Assembly (NCBI GenBank): GCA_013203525.1
Contig: JABMQB010000318.1
Coordinates: forward strand, 1 to 6,200
DNA from: Mariniphaga sp.
Lineage (GTDB): Bacteria > Bacteroidota > Bacteroidia > Bacteroidales > Prolixibacteraceae
Reading direction: 5' to 3'
Length of the DNA stretch: 6,200 nucleotides
Of this stretch, positions 1-6,160 are shown piece by piece. Position numbers and translations under genes: made by a program. Numbering within the stretch: the stretch's first letter is position 1; every line of letters begins with the position of its first letter. The notes under the pieces are model-generated. The model saw only the letters and a program-made list of their open reading frames with translations. It did not search any database and was not told the DNA's origin.

Positions 1-1746
1 CTCATTGAAAATAATGCAGCCAATTATCAAGATCAAAAAGTAAAATTGGGATTAGATAAAAAAAGAAAAAGGAAAAACCTTTTTATTTCAATTATTTTTA
101 TTGTGGTTTTTGCTGCTATTTTGTTTATTGTATTCAACATTACTTCCGTTAAACAAAACAACTTTGGGAATTCAATTGCCCTTTTACCCCTAAAGAATTT
201 TAGCCAGGAAAAAAATAATGAATACATCATTAACCGGTTGGAAAATCAGATTATTGCTAAACTCTATCGGATTGAAGGTTTAAAAGTTGTACCGCATTCG
301 GCAGTTGGATTCTATAAGGACAGCAAAAAAAGAAACCGCGAAATTGCAGGTGAATTATTAGTCAACTATATCCTGCAAGGAAATGTTACTATAATCGGGA
401 GCAAAATGTCAGTCAACCTGGAATTAATTGAAGCAGCATCTGAAAATCTTCTGGGAACATATTCCGATATAATGACAATCGACGATCCTGAAAATATTTT
501 TGATATTCAAGAGAAAATTGCATTAAAGATTGCGGAAGAATTAGATATTCCTTTAACTCCTGAGGAAGAAGAACAAATAACAAAGCCACCATCTAAAAAT
601 CCTGCGGCTTTATATAAATTTAACCAGGCACAGGCATATATCGATGTAGGAGAACCTCTTGAAGCAAAAAAATTACTGAAAGAAGCCATTATGCTGGATT
701 CCACTTTTGCTGATGCATTTGCCGGAATGGGATTTATTTATATCGATAAACTTAGTTATACTGGTGACAGGTATTTGGCTGACCTTTATCTTGACTCAGG
801 AATGGTTATGGTAGAAAAAGCGTTGTTTTTAGAAAAAAAACACCAATGGGCAAATAACTTAAAATATTCATATTTTCTTAGGAAAGGATTGTCAGAAGAA
901 GCAAAAGAGATGGAGACGATATTCGATCGCATGATTAAAAATTATCAATATTATCAAACCCGGTTTGGCCATTATTGTCTGATTGAAGATTTTTACCATG
1001 CCATTGATGCCTTTTATAAATACCTGGAATTAAAACCCAATGATCAGCTAACGCCTCTTTATATGTTATTCGATGTCAGAGAGTGTTTTGATTATACAGG
1101 TTTTTCTGAGCTGGCTAAAATATATTCAAAGGAACAGTTTGAACAAACTAATGACTCTATTGGATATTTTAAGGAAATGGCCTGGATAGAACATAAATTG
1201 AAAAATTTTAAAGAAGCCATTAATTTATGTTATAAAGGTTGTCAGTTAGATTCTTCAAGATTTTTATATCAAATAATGGTATATCATATTTATCTCAACG
1301 ATTATGTTAAAGCATTTGAATATTTAAAAAAAGAAGAAAAGTCTTTTGGTAACCAGGAACCCGATATGATTTTTGGGCTTGTATTTTTGAAAAACGGATA
1401 TCGAGAAGAAGCAGAATATCACCTCAGGGGAGTTTTGAAACATTTCCTCGAAGTAGTAGAAATGAATACGGCTTTATCCCGGAAAACATTTGACTTTTTT
1501 TATCTCTCGGGAATTTATTCAGCATTGGGTGATAAAAAGAATGCCCTCAAATACCTGAAAAAGCTTAAAGAAATGGAAGTAATCAGAAGTGAATATGTAT
1601 TGGATTTAAAAATATGGCCCGGATTTGATAATATACGTGATGAACCGGAGTTCCGGGAAATCCTGAATGATGCAGAAACCAAATACCAAAATGAACATGA
1701 AAAAGTAGAACAATTACTCATCAGGAAAGGGATTATTGAATCGTAG
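1..1746 (+). CDS. Membrane-anchored TolB-like/TPR protein, 5' end missing
   Basis: The frame is open from base 1 with no stop, so the gene begins outside the window; a TTG at 46 could be read as a start but lies inside the ongoing frame. Numbering from the first codon, residues about 19-25 are basic (KKRKRK) and 26-47 form one hydrophobic membrane helix. Residues about 58-193 resemble the TolB N-terminal/FlgO-like domain (SIALLPLKNFS, a later ILQGNV strand, a LEL-IEA strand). From about 200 to 525 there are degenerate TPR repeats (for example around 205-237, 325-347, 390-415 and 500-525). The tail IWPGFDNIRDEPEF (538-551) matches the ending common in TolB/TPR signalling proteins. In that family the missing cytoplasmic N-terminus is usually a DNA-binding domain, an adenylate cyclase or a kinase; which applies here cannot be seen. 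Inferred role: a signalling protein with a periplasmic TPR scaffold. The architecture is fairly sure, the function is not. Confidence 0.8.
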   Translation, partial: LIENNAANYQDQKVKLGLDKKRKRKNLFISIIFIVVFAAILFIVFNITSVKQNNFGNSIALLPLKNFSQEKNNEYIINRLENQIIAKLYRIEGLKVVPHSAVGFYKDSKKRNREIAGELLVNYILQGNVTIIGSKMSVNLELIEAASENLLGTYSDIMTIDDPENIFDIQEKIALKIAEELDIPLTPEEEEQITKPPSKNPAALYKFNQAQAYIDVGEPLEAKKLLKEAIMLDSTFADAFAGMGFIYIDKLSYTGDRYLADLYLDSGMVMVEKALFLEKKHQWANNLKYSYFLRKGLSEEAKEMETIFDRMIKNYQYYQTRFGHYCLIEDFYHAIDAFYKYLELKPNDQLTPLYMLFDVRECFDYTGFSELAKIYSKEQFEQTNDSIGYFKEMAWIEHKLKNFKEAINLCYKGCQLDSSRFLYQIMVYHIYLNDYVKAFEYLKKEEKSFGNQEPDMIFGLVFLKNGYREEAEYHLRGVLKHFLEVVEMNTALSRKTFDFFYLSGIYSALGDKKNALKYLKKLKEMEVIRSEYVLDLKIWPGFDNIRDEPEFREILNDAETKYQNEHEKVEQLLIRKGIIES

Positions 1747-1816
1747 GCTGGCATCAGTCGGTGATAACGGATTTATTCGTACTTCGATATAGCTGAAAAT
1801 CATATTATACACTTGA

Positions 1817-1870
1817 GTCATGGTGAGCCAGTCCCTGTCTGCCGTCAGGCAGGGACTGGCTTAGGATGAC
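1817..1870. repeat. 54-nt nested palindrome (possible REP-like element)
   Basis: The core 1827-1860 (arms GCCAGTCCCTG and CAGGGACTGGC plus inner pairs) folds into a 15-bp stem with one G-T pair and the 4-nt loop CCGT. Pairing extends outward through 1824-1863 and, after a symmetric 2x2 G/G mismatch, through GTCAT (1817-1821) with ATGAC (1866-1870). It is much more GC-rich than its surroundings. The outer GTCATGGTGAG arm and the inner CTGCCG-CAGGCAG motif both recall dispersed palindromic repeats I know from Bacteroidota intergenic regions; this is recollection, not a search. No U-tract follows directly, so it is a poor intrinsic terminator, though it could stabilise the 3' end of the upstream transcript. 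Confidence 0.75.
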
Positions 1871-2015
1871 ATCCGATCTCTTTACTAATTTTTCGGACTT
1901 TTTTACTATTTCAACATATGTTTAAGTTTTAGCACATAATTTAAATTATTCCAAACATATTTTCTCAGTGTTGAAATTTATTTTTCAGGAATTTAGTCTC
2001 TGAAATATTATCATC

Positions 2016-2510
2016 GTGAAAAGCAAATTAATATCCATATTTATTGCAGCAACTTTCTTCGGAAGTTATTCCTGTTCAGAAAAAGATAATTTGTTTTCCC
2101 AAAAATCCAATGTAACTAAAGTAATTACAAAACTGCTTGTTTCATACGAATCGAAAAATATGGAACTCCTTTCCAATATAATGGCACATGATGAAGATAT
2201 GGTCAGTTTTAGAACCGACCTCTCCGAACATTTTATTGGTTGGGAAGCATGGAAAACATTGCATCTGGAACAATGGGAAGTTATTGACGAAACTAAAATT
2301 ACATCGACCGATTTGACCGTCTTCCTGGCTGAAAAAGGGAATATTGCCTGGTTTTCGGATGTAACAAACTGGAATTTTAAAATTAAAGATAATTCGATAA
2401 AAATAAATAACATTCGGATTAATGGTGTACTGGAAAAGAGAAAAGGTAAATGGAAGATTGTACAGATTCACATGTCCATCCCTCAGGGGCAATCCATAGA
2501 ATATGAATAA
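2016..2510 (+). CDS. NTF2/SnoaL-like lipoprotein, first of a tandem pair
   Basis: The product has 164 residues. The start is GTG; an in-frame TGA at 2001 lies just upstream, and the sequence from GTG gives a proper lipoprotein signal (MKSK, hydrophobic 5-15, Cys20 after SYS). The lipobox is loose, but Bacteroidota tolerate this, and the SEKD after the Cys resembles their surface-export signal, so an outer-membrane lipoprotein is likely. The mature part looks like a SnoaL_3/DUF4440-type NTF2 fold: FRTDLSEHFIGWEAWK (65-80), NIAWFSD (109-115) and the terminal strands GVLEKRKGKWKIVQIHMS (137-154), which are the family's hallmark. NTF2-like domains bind small ligands or have diverse catalytic roles; no specific activity can be assigned. 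The next gene, 78 bp downstream, encodes a divergent relative of equal length, so co-transcription is plausible. Confidence 0.8.
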   Translation: MKSKLISIFIAATFFGSYSCSEKDNLFSQKSNVTKVITKLLVSYESKNMELLSNIMAHDEDMVSFRTDLSEHFIGWEAWKTLHLEQWEVIDETKITSTDLTVFLAEKGNIAWFSDVTNWNFKIKDNSIKINNIRINGVLEKRKGKWKIVQIHMSIPQGQSIEYE

Positions 2511-2532
2511 TAAAAAAGAAACAGATAAACAT

Positions 2533-2547
2533 GGAATATATAATTCC
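2533..2547. repeat. Small inverted repeat between the lipoprotein genes
   Basis: The sequence GGAATATATAATTCC has perfect 5-nt arms (GGAAT and ATTCC) around the 5-nt centre ATATA. It sits midway in the 78-nt gap between the two NTF2-like genes. It could be a small operator or a weak RNA hairpin, but in DNA this AT-rich a short palindrome can arise by chance. Confidence 0.3.
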
Positions 2548-2588
2548 GACTATTTCAAATTTATATTAATAAACTAAAAACTGATGTT

Positions 2589-3083
2589 ATGAAAAAATTT
2601 GTAATACCCTTATTTCTTATTGTTTTTTTTGCAGGAACTTCCTGTGAAAATAAAATTGATATCGAAAAAGAAAAGGAGGCTATAATGGCTGTAATCCTGA
2701 AGGAAGGAGATGCTCATGCGGCTCATGATTTGAAAGGTCTATATGCTGTTCACATACAAGACAGTCTGGTAACGAGACTCCAAACAAGGAAAAATAACTA
2801 TTCCATTTATGCCGGATGGGATGAAATTAAATCCTTATTTGAGAGTTGGACTAAAATGGACATGACAAAATACGAAAACATTAAGAACTCAAAAGAAAAT
2901 GTAATTCTAAAGGTTCTTGATGATTGTGCATGGCTTATTTGTGATAGCAATTGGGAATATGTAAAAGAAGGCAACCCAATAAGAGAATCTGATATTCAAA
3001 TAACTTTCCTAGAAAAGATAGAAGGTGAATGGAAGATTTCATTTAATGCTATTGTTATAAAATCGGGTCCTGAGAGAGAATAA
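2589..3083 (+). CDS. NTF2/DUF4440-like lipoprotein, second of a tandem pair
   Basis: The product has 164 residues and starts at ATG. A lipoprotein signal is visible: MKK, hydrophobic 4-15, then AGTSC with Cys19, followed by ENKID, compatible with a Bacteroidota lipoprotein surface-export signal. The mature part begins with a helix DIEKEKEAIMAVI (24-36) typical of Bacteroidota DUF4440/NTF2-like proteins, followed by YAGWDEIKS (74-82), CAWLICDSNWEY (113-124) and the terminal strand pair TFLEKIEGEWKI (139-150). The upstream neighbour shares the GW-(E/D)-(A/E), AW-x-x-x-D-x-x-NW and LEK-x-x-G-x-WKI positions but little else, so this is an old duplication or two related acquisitions. No promoter of the TAnnTTTG type lies in the gap, consistent with one transcript. 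The specific function is unknown. Confidence 0.82.
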   Translation: MKKFVIPLFLIVFFAGTSCENKIDIEKEKEAIMAVILKEGDAHAAHDLKGLYAVHIQDSLVTRLQTRKNNYSIYAGWDEIKSLFESWTKMDMTKYENIKNSKENVILKVLDDCAWLICDSNWEYVKEGNPIRESDIQITFLEKIEGEWKISFNAIVIKSGPERE

Positions 3084-3180
3084 AATAGTAAAACGTCGCC
3101 GCTGACAAGGGTAGTGAAAATGCATCATTTACATACATATTTAATCATTAAAAACTAATAATAACAAAAATCTATTAACC

Positions 3181-3801
3181 ATGAATAAAAAAGAAATTGA
3201 TTTAAAATTTAGCGATATATCAGAATTACCTGAATTGCTAAGTCATAAGATAACAAAACTAAACTGGTTTTTGAGTAACGGACAGATGGCATTGCTCACC
3301 TGTTGTAATTCAAAAATGTCTGTTAATGGCATTATTTCAATAGCATGGATGATGCCAACTTCTCACTTACCATTTATGCTCCTGATATCTATAGGAAATG
3401 GTAAAAAGGAAACGGGAGATTTCTCTTATCGTGCATGCTACTCCCTTATTAATGAAACCAAAGAGTTTGGTTTAAATATCCCGACAACTGACCTGACAGA
3501 AGCGATTGGGAAGATAGGCTCTACTCACAGCGATGAGGTGGATAAGTTTGCGGAAGCAGGTTTAACACCCATGGAATCAAAGAAAATAAGTGCTCCCTTG
3601 ATTTCGGAATGTTTCCTGAACATCGAATGCAAAGTTCTTCAGCAATTTGTTACAGGCGACCATACGGTATTTGTTGCTGAACCTGTGGCTGCATATGTTG
3701 ATGATGATGTGATTGTTGACGGCAAGTTTTCAGAGAAGTACCGCGATAAGAGTAAACAGGTTCACATGGGAGATTTTATTACTATGTGGAATATGTGGTA
3801 A
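3181..3801 (+). CDS. Flavin reductase-like FMN-binding protein
   Basis: The product has 206 residues, no signal peptide, and is expected in the cytoplasm. It matches the flavin-reductase-like split-barrel family (DIM6/NTAB type): the first strand NGQMALLTCCN (33-43), VNGIISIAWMMPTSHLPFMLLISIG (48-72) in the FMN-phosphate region, FGLNIP (96-101), IGSTHSDEVDKFAEAGL (112-128), LNIECKV (146-152) and GDHTVFVAEPV (159-169), the best hallmark. Members bind FMN and reduce it or another substrate with NAD(P)H, some supplying reduced flavin to a monooxygenase; the electron acceptor here is unknown. ATG at 3181 gives normal family length. It lies 97 bp after the second NTF2-like gene, and a strong terminator follows, so it may be the last gene of that transcript or stand alone. 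Family assignment is firm, physiological role open. Confidence 0.88.
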   Translation: MNKKEIDLKFSDISELPELLSHKITKLNWFLSNGQMALLTCCNSKMSVNGIISIAWMMPTSHLPFMLLISIGNGKKETGDFSYRACYSLINETKEFGLNIPTTDLTEAIGKIGSTHSDEVDKFAEAGLTPMESKKISAPLISECFLNIECKVLQQFVTGDHTVFVAEPVAAYVDDDVIVDGKFSEKYRDKSKQVHMGDFITMWNMW

Positions 3802-3828
3802 AACTATTCAAAGAGTATTTGGATATTC

Positions 3829-3843
3829 TGCTAATAATTAGCA
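3829..3843. repeat. 15-nt palindrome upstream of the xylanase terminator/promoter
   Basis: TGCTAATAATTAGCA is a perfect palindrome with 7-nt arms around a single central base. It lies between the flavin reductase stop and the terminator, about 40 bp upstream of the TAnnTTTG box of the xylanase gene. It could be a binding site for a dimeric regulator or a weak RNA hairpin; nothing beyond symmetry and position supports it. Confidence 0.3.
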
Positions 3844-3853
3844 ACCAGTATTT

Positions 3854-3882
3854 GCCTGGGAAGAATTCCGGGCTTTTTTTTT
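3854..3882 (+). terminator. Intrinsic terminator after the flavin reductase gene
   Basis: Bases 3854-3873 form an 8-bp stem (GCCTGGGA with TTCCGGGC, two G-T pairs) closed by the loop AGAA, followed at once by nine T residues (3874-3882). This is a textbook rho-independent terminator 52 nt after the flavin reductase stop. It should insulate the xylanase gene from upstream transcription. Confidence 0.88.
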
Positions 3883-3889
3883 ATATTTG
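3882..3889 (+). promoter_or_regulatory. Putative -7 box (TAnnTTTG) of the xylanase gene
   Basis: TATATTTG matches the Bacteroidota -7 consensus TAnnTTTG exactly, and its first base is the last T of the terminator tract. The only upstream TTTG (3851-3854) is 27 nt away, longer than the usual roughly 20 nt, so the -33 element is weak or absent. Transcription would begin near 3895, leaving a leader of about 30 nt before ATG 3926. This would exclude the upstream candidates TTG 3887 and ATG 3890 as starts. Confidence 0.55.
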
Positions 3890-3925
3890 ATGTCAACCAA
3901 ATTTAAATCAACAAAATCTATTGAT

Positions 3926-5182
3926 ATGAAAAATATTTTATCTGGCATCCCAAAAATTGTTCTTATAATTATTGGCGTCTTATTTTTGAATGTTATTACT
4001 GCCCAAAATTCAGACATTGACAAATCAATATCTAAATACCGAAAAGGCGAACTTGTAATAAAAGCAAACCCAGGCGACCAGGTAACAGTTGAACAGCTAA
4101 GCCATGAATTCTGGTTTGGTTGTGCTATCACCAATGGTTTAATTGCCGGAAGGATGTCGGAAAGTGATAAAACCCAATACAAGGAAAAATTCCTTGAGAA
4201 TTTTAATTCAGCTGTTACCGAAAACGCAGTAAAATGGGGCAATATGGAACGCCGGAAAGGGGAGGTCAACTATTCAGTTGTGGATGGAATTTTGGAATGG
4301 ACCGAGGAAAATAATATTCCGCTAAGAGCGCATAATCTGTTTTGGGGAATTCCAAATCGGGTTCAGGACTGGTTAAAGGAAATGGATGATGATGAATTAC
4401 GGCAAACACTTAAAAACAGGGCAGAATCAGTAACAGCTCGTTACAAAGGGCGATTTATTGAATATGACCTGAATAATGAAATGATTCATGGTAACTATTA
4501 TGAAGACCGGCTTGGTAAGGATATTACCAAATTAATGGCTGAATGGGCTATGAATGGCGACTCAGAAATAAAACTATATTTAAACGATTACGATATCCTT
4601 ACCGGGAACCGGCTGGATGATTATATGGCTCAAATACGCTTTCTGAAGAAACAGGGCGTTCCCATTGCAGGGATTGGAGTGCAAGGCCATCTACATGGCG
4701 ATATGATTGACTGGAGCGAGTTAAAACGGTCGCTTGATTCGCTGGCAATTTTTGACCTGCCTATTCGAATAACCGAGTTTAACATTCCCGGGCAACGTTC
4801 GAAATTTTACCGTGACCGTGACTTAAAAATGACACCTGAGGAAGAGGAACAAAAAGCAAAAGATATTGTGGAGTATTATCGAATCTGTTTTGCCAATCCT
4901 GCTGTGGAAGGAATTCTGATGTGGGGGTTTTGGGAAGGTGCTAATTGGATTGGAGTTTCATCACTTTATAAGCGCGATTGGTCTCTTACACCAGCTGTAA
5001 AAGCTTATCAGGATTTGATTTTTAAAGAATGGTGGACAAAAGAATCTGGGACAGCAAATTCTAATGGTGATTATTCAGCTTCCTGTTTTTATGGAAAATA
5101 TAAAGTTACTGTTGGTGGTGTATCCAAAGAAATTGAATTGAATAAGATTGCTGGGAAAGTTGAATTAGATTTTACAAAGTAG
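3926..5182 (+). CDS. Secreted GH10 endo-1,4-beta-xylanase
   Basis: The product has 418 residues from ATG 3926. I chose this start because it gives a clean signal peptide (MKN, hydrophobic core 8-22, likely cleavage after VITA at 26) and lies downstream of the apparent promoter; the frame also contains TTG 3887 and ATG 3890. No lipobox Cys is present, so secretion by signal peptidase I to the periplasm or outside is expected. GH10 landmarks: TENAVKW (98-104), LRAHNLFWG (133-141), DLNNEM with acid/base Glu185 (codon 4478-4480), GVQGHLH (251-257), ITEFN with nucleophile Glu284 (codon 4775-4777) and MWGFWEG (332-338). The enzyme should cleave internal beta-1,4-xylosidic bonds of xylan with retention. 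The N-terminal strand region (about 38-68) and the small C-terminal beta region (about 385-418) resemble plant-type GH10 proteins more than the classical bacterial core. No type IX sorting domain is visible. It converges with a CBM9-like gene. Confidence 0.92.
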   Translation: MKNILSGIPKIVLIIIGVLFLNVITAQNSDIDKSISKYRKGELVIKANPGDQVTVEQLSHEFWFGCAITNGLIAGRMSESDKTQYKEKFLENFNSAVTENAVKWGNMERRKGEVNYSVVDGILEWTEENNIPLRAHNLFWGIPNRVQDWLKEMDDDELRQTLKNRAESVTARYKGRFIEYDLNNEMIHGNYYEDRLGKDITKLMAEWAMNGDSEIKLYLNDYDILTGNRLDDYMAQIRFLKKQGVPIAGIGVQGHLHGDMIDWSELKRSLDSLAIFDLPIRITEFNIPGQRSKFYRDRDLKMTPEEEEQKAKDIVEYYRICFANPAVEGILMWGFWEGANWIGVSSLYKRDWSLTPAVKAYQDLIFKEWWTKESGTANSNGDYSASCFYGKYKVTVGGVSKEIELNKIAGKVELDFTK

Positions 5183-5190
5183 TCGAAAAT

Positions 5191-5230
5191 CTTTGCGTAC
5201 TTAGCGTATTCCTTACGTCTCTTTGCATGA
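5191..5230. repeat. Degenerate ~10-nt tandem repeat between convergent genes
   Basis: Four related units follow each other: CTTTGCGTA (5191-5199), CTTAGCGTATT (5200-5210), CCTTACGTCT (5211-5220) and CTTTGCATGA (5221-5230), a period close to one helical turn. The pattern recalls the CTTTGCG/CGCAAAG repeat tracts I know from intergenic regions of Bacteroidota and other phyla; this is recollection, not a search. It nearly fills the 57-nt gap between the stop codons of the xylanase and the CBM9-like gene. It forms no strong hairpin, so it is not an evident terminator. Confidence 0.6.
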
Positions 5231-5239
5231 AAGTTTATT

Positions 5240-5890
5240 TTATTCAAACTGAAGATTCCCAAAAAACTCAGGTCTATGATAATCCGGATTTTTGGTTTTA
5301 ATTGGATTCCATGTTAAAAAATGTGGTTCAGAAGTGCCATCGCCACATTTGTAAAAGTTGGCTGTTGCATTAATCCCTTTTAATGTTTTTATTTGATTAA
5401 AAGAAAAACATAAGGTTGGTATGCGCACAATTAATTCCCAGTTAAAACCCCCTTTTTTTTCTGTAAAAGGTTTTACCCCCAGAGTTGATTCAATTTCGAT
5501 ATGCCCAATTATTTCCGGGTCGATAAATTGCCTGTTATTCCTTCCAGCCCCATAAGTCAGATGAATAGTTCCAATACAACTAAATTCAAAGTTGTAGTAG
5601 TTTTTTCCATCAAACGAAACAAAAAACTCAACGCAACTGTCTTTATAAACTTCACCATTGGTTTGAGTTTCAAGTGCACGTATATATTTTTCTTTTACCT
5701 TGTATTTGATAAAAATTTCGCCATTGAAATATGCAATCGCAAACTTTACTTCCGGTTTATACAAGAATTTTTGCCAGTTAATAATATCAATTAACTGATA
5801 CCTGATATCAGAATCTAATAACTTTCCAATTTCTTTAAGGGAAGAATGTAATTTTGGTTCAATCTCCTTTGCTATCAGTTTTTTTATCAC
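5240..5890 (-). CDS. CBM9-like carbohydrate-binding protein
   Basis: The product has 216 residues. The start is GTG; an in-frame TAA 12 nt upstream (5902-5900) rules out a longer form. The protein is one domain of the family-9-like carbohydrate-binding module group common in Bacteroidota: VKFAIAYFNGEIFIKYKV (48-65), VYKDSCVEFFVSFDG (81-95), YYNFEFSCIG (98-107), FNWELIVRIP (149-158), ANFYKCGD (177-184), HFLTWNPI (190-197) and the diagnostic tail PDYHRPEFFGNLQFE (202-216). CBM9 of bacterial xylanases binds reducing ends of glycans with aromatic residues; Trp151 and Trp194 are candidates here, by inference. No signal peptide or catalytic domain is seen, so the protein is probably cytoplasmic, or exported by an unrecognised route. 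It faces the GH10 gene tail to tail. Family membership is firm; ligand and role are unknown. Confidence 0.87.
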   Translation of the reverse strand: MIKKLIAKEIEPKLHSSLKEIGKLLDSDIRYQLIDIINWQKFLYKPEVKFAIAYFNGEIFIKYKVKEKYIRALETQTNGEVYKDSCVEFFVSFDGKNYYNFEFSCIGTIHLTYGAGRNNRQFIDPEIIGHIEIESTLGVKPFTEKKGGFNWELIVRIPTLCFSFNQIKTLKGINATANFYKCGDGTSEPHFLTWNPIKTKNPDYHRPEFFGNLQFE

Positions 5891-5914
5891 AGAATTTGAT
5901 TAGTTATTTCTTTT

Positions 5915-5943
5915 CAAAAATAGAAATGTTTTCAAATTTCAAA
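5915..5943 (-). promoter_or_regulatory. Putative promoter of the CBM9-like gene
   Basis: Read on the minus strand, TTTG (5943-5940) and TATTTTTG (5922-5915) match the Bacteroidota -33 TTTG and -7 TAnnTTTG elements with a 17-nt spacer, slightly shorter than typical. Transcription would start near 5909, giving a leader of about 20 nt before the GTG at 5890. Position and orientation fit the gene well, although AT-rich DNA raises the chance-match rate. Confidence 0.6.
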
Positions 5944-6134
5944 AAGGTATTTATGTAAAATTTTGTAACAATTGTAATTTCTTTATGAAAGTCTGTAAGA
6001 AATCTGATTTTTTAACTATTTTGCTGATAAATAATTTCTTAGGGCTTAATCAGTAATTTATAGAAGCTTAGATTAAAAGGAATAATGAAAGATTTTGAAT
6101 ACTTCATATTGTAAAGCTAAAAAAAATGAATTTG

Positions 6135-6142
6135 TAACTTTA
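6135..6142 (+). promoter_or_regulatory. Weak candidate -7 box for the gene at 6161
   Basis: TAACTTTA matches TAnnTTTG at all but the last position. A TTG at 6109-6111 lies 23 nt upstream as a possible -33 element. The implied transcript start would be only a few bases before ATG 6161, so the match may be accidental. Confidence 0.25.
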
Positions 6143-6160
6143 ACGCTATAGGATAATGAA

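Larger units (their letters stand above)
5891..6160. other. Divergent intergenic region, 270 nt
   Basis: Apart from the minus-strand promoter at its left side and the weak plus-strand candidate at its right, I see no gene, strong hairpin or RNA here. It is very AT-rich, with stops in all frames. TTGTAA occurs four times (5963, 5972, 6109, 6132), the first two separated by only 3 nt, but with no regular spacing overall. Confidence 0.5.

Noticed and set aside
507..704. Short minus-strand open frames inside the TPR gene (also near 33-230 and 1515-1754)
   Set aside because: They are antisense to a continuous, well-conserved coding frame and show no independent evidence.
2066..2492. Two overlapping minus-strand open frames of about 115 codons
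   Set aside because: Both lie opposite the first NTF2-like lipoprotein gene, which has a signal peptide and family landmarks; the antisense translations have neither.
3094..3114. GC-richer patch in the AT-rich spacer before the flavin reductase
   Set aside because: It forms no stable hairpin, matches no repeat elsewhere in the window, and has no promoter-like motif.
3838..4269. Open frame of 143 codons on the minus strand across the terminator and the xylanase 5' end
   Set aside because: It is antisense to a convincing GH10 gene, runs through an intrinsic terminator, and its translation shows no recognisable family or signal peptide.
4835..4855. Peptide TPEEEEQ shared by the xylanase and the TPR protein (residues about 186-192 of the latter)
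   Set aside because: It is a short, low-complexity acidic stretch in unrelated folds, so coincidence is the simplest explanation.
5501..5794. Plus-strand open frame of 97 codons
   Set aside because: It lies entirely opposite the well-supported CBM9-like gene and has no recognisable content.
5963..6137. Four TTGTAA hexamers in the divergent intergenic region
   Set aside because: Spacing is irregular and such hexamers are expected by chance in DNA this AT-rich; only the first two are close together.
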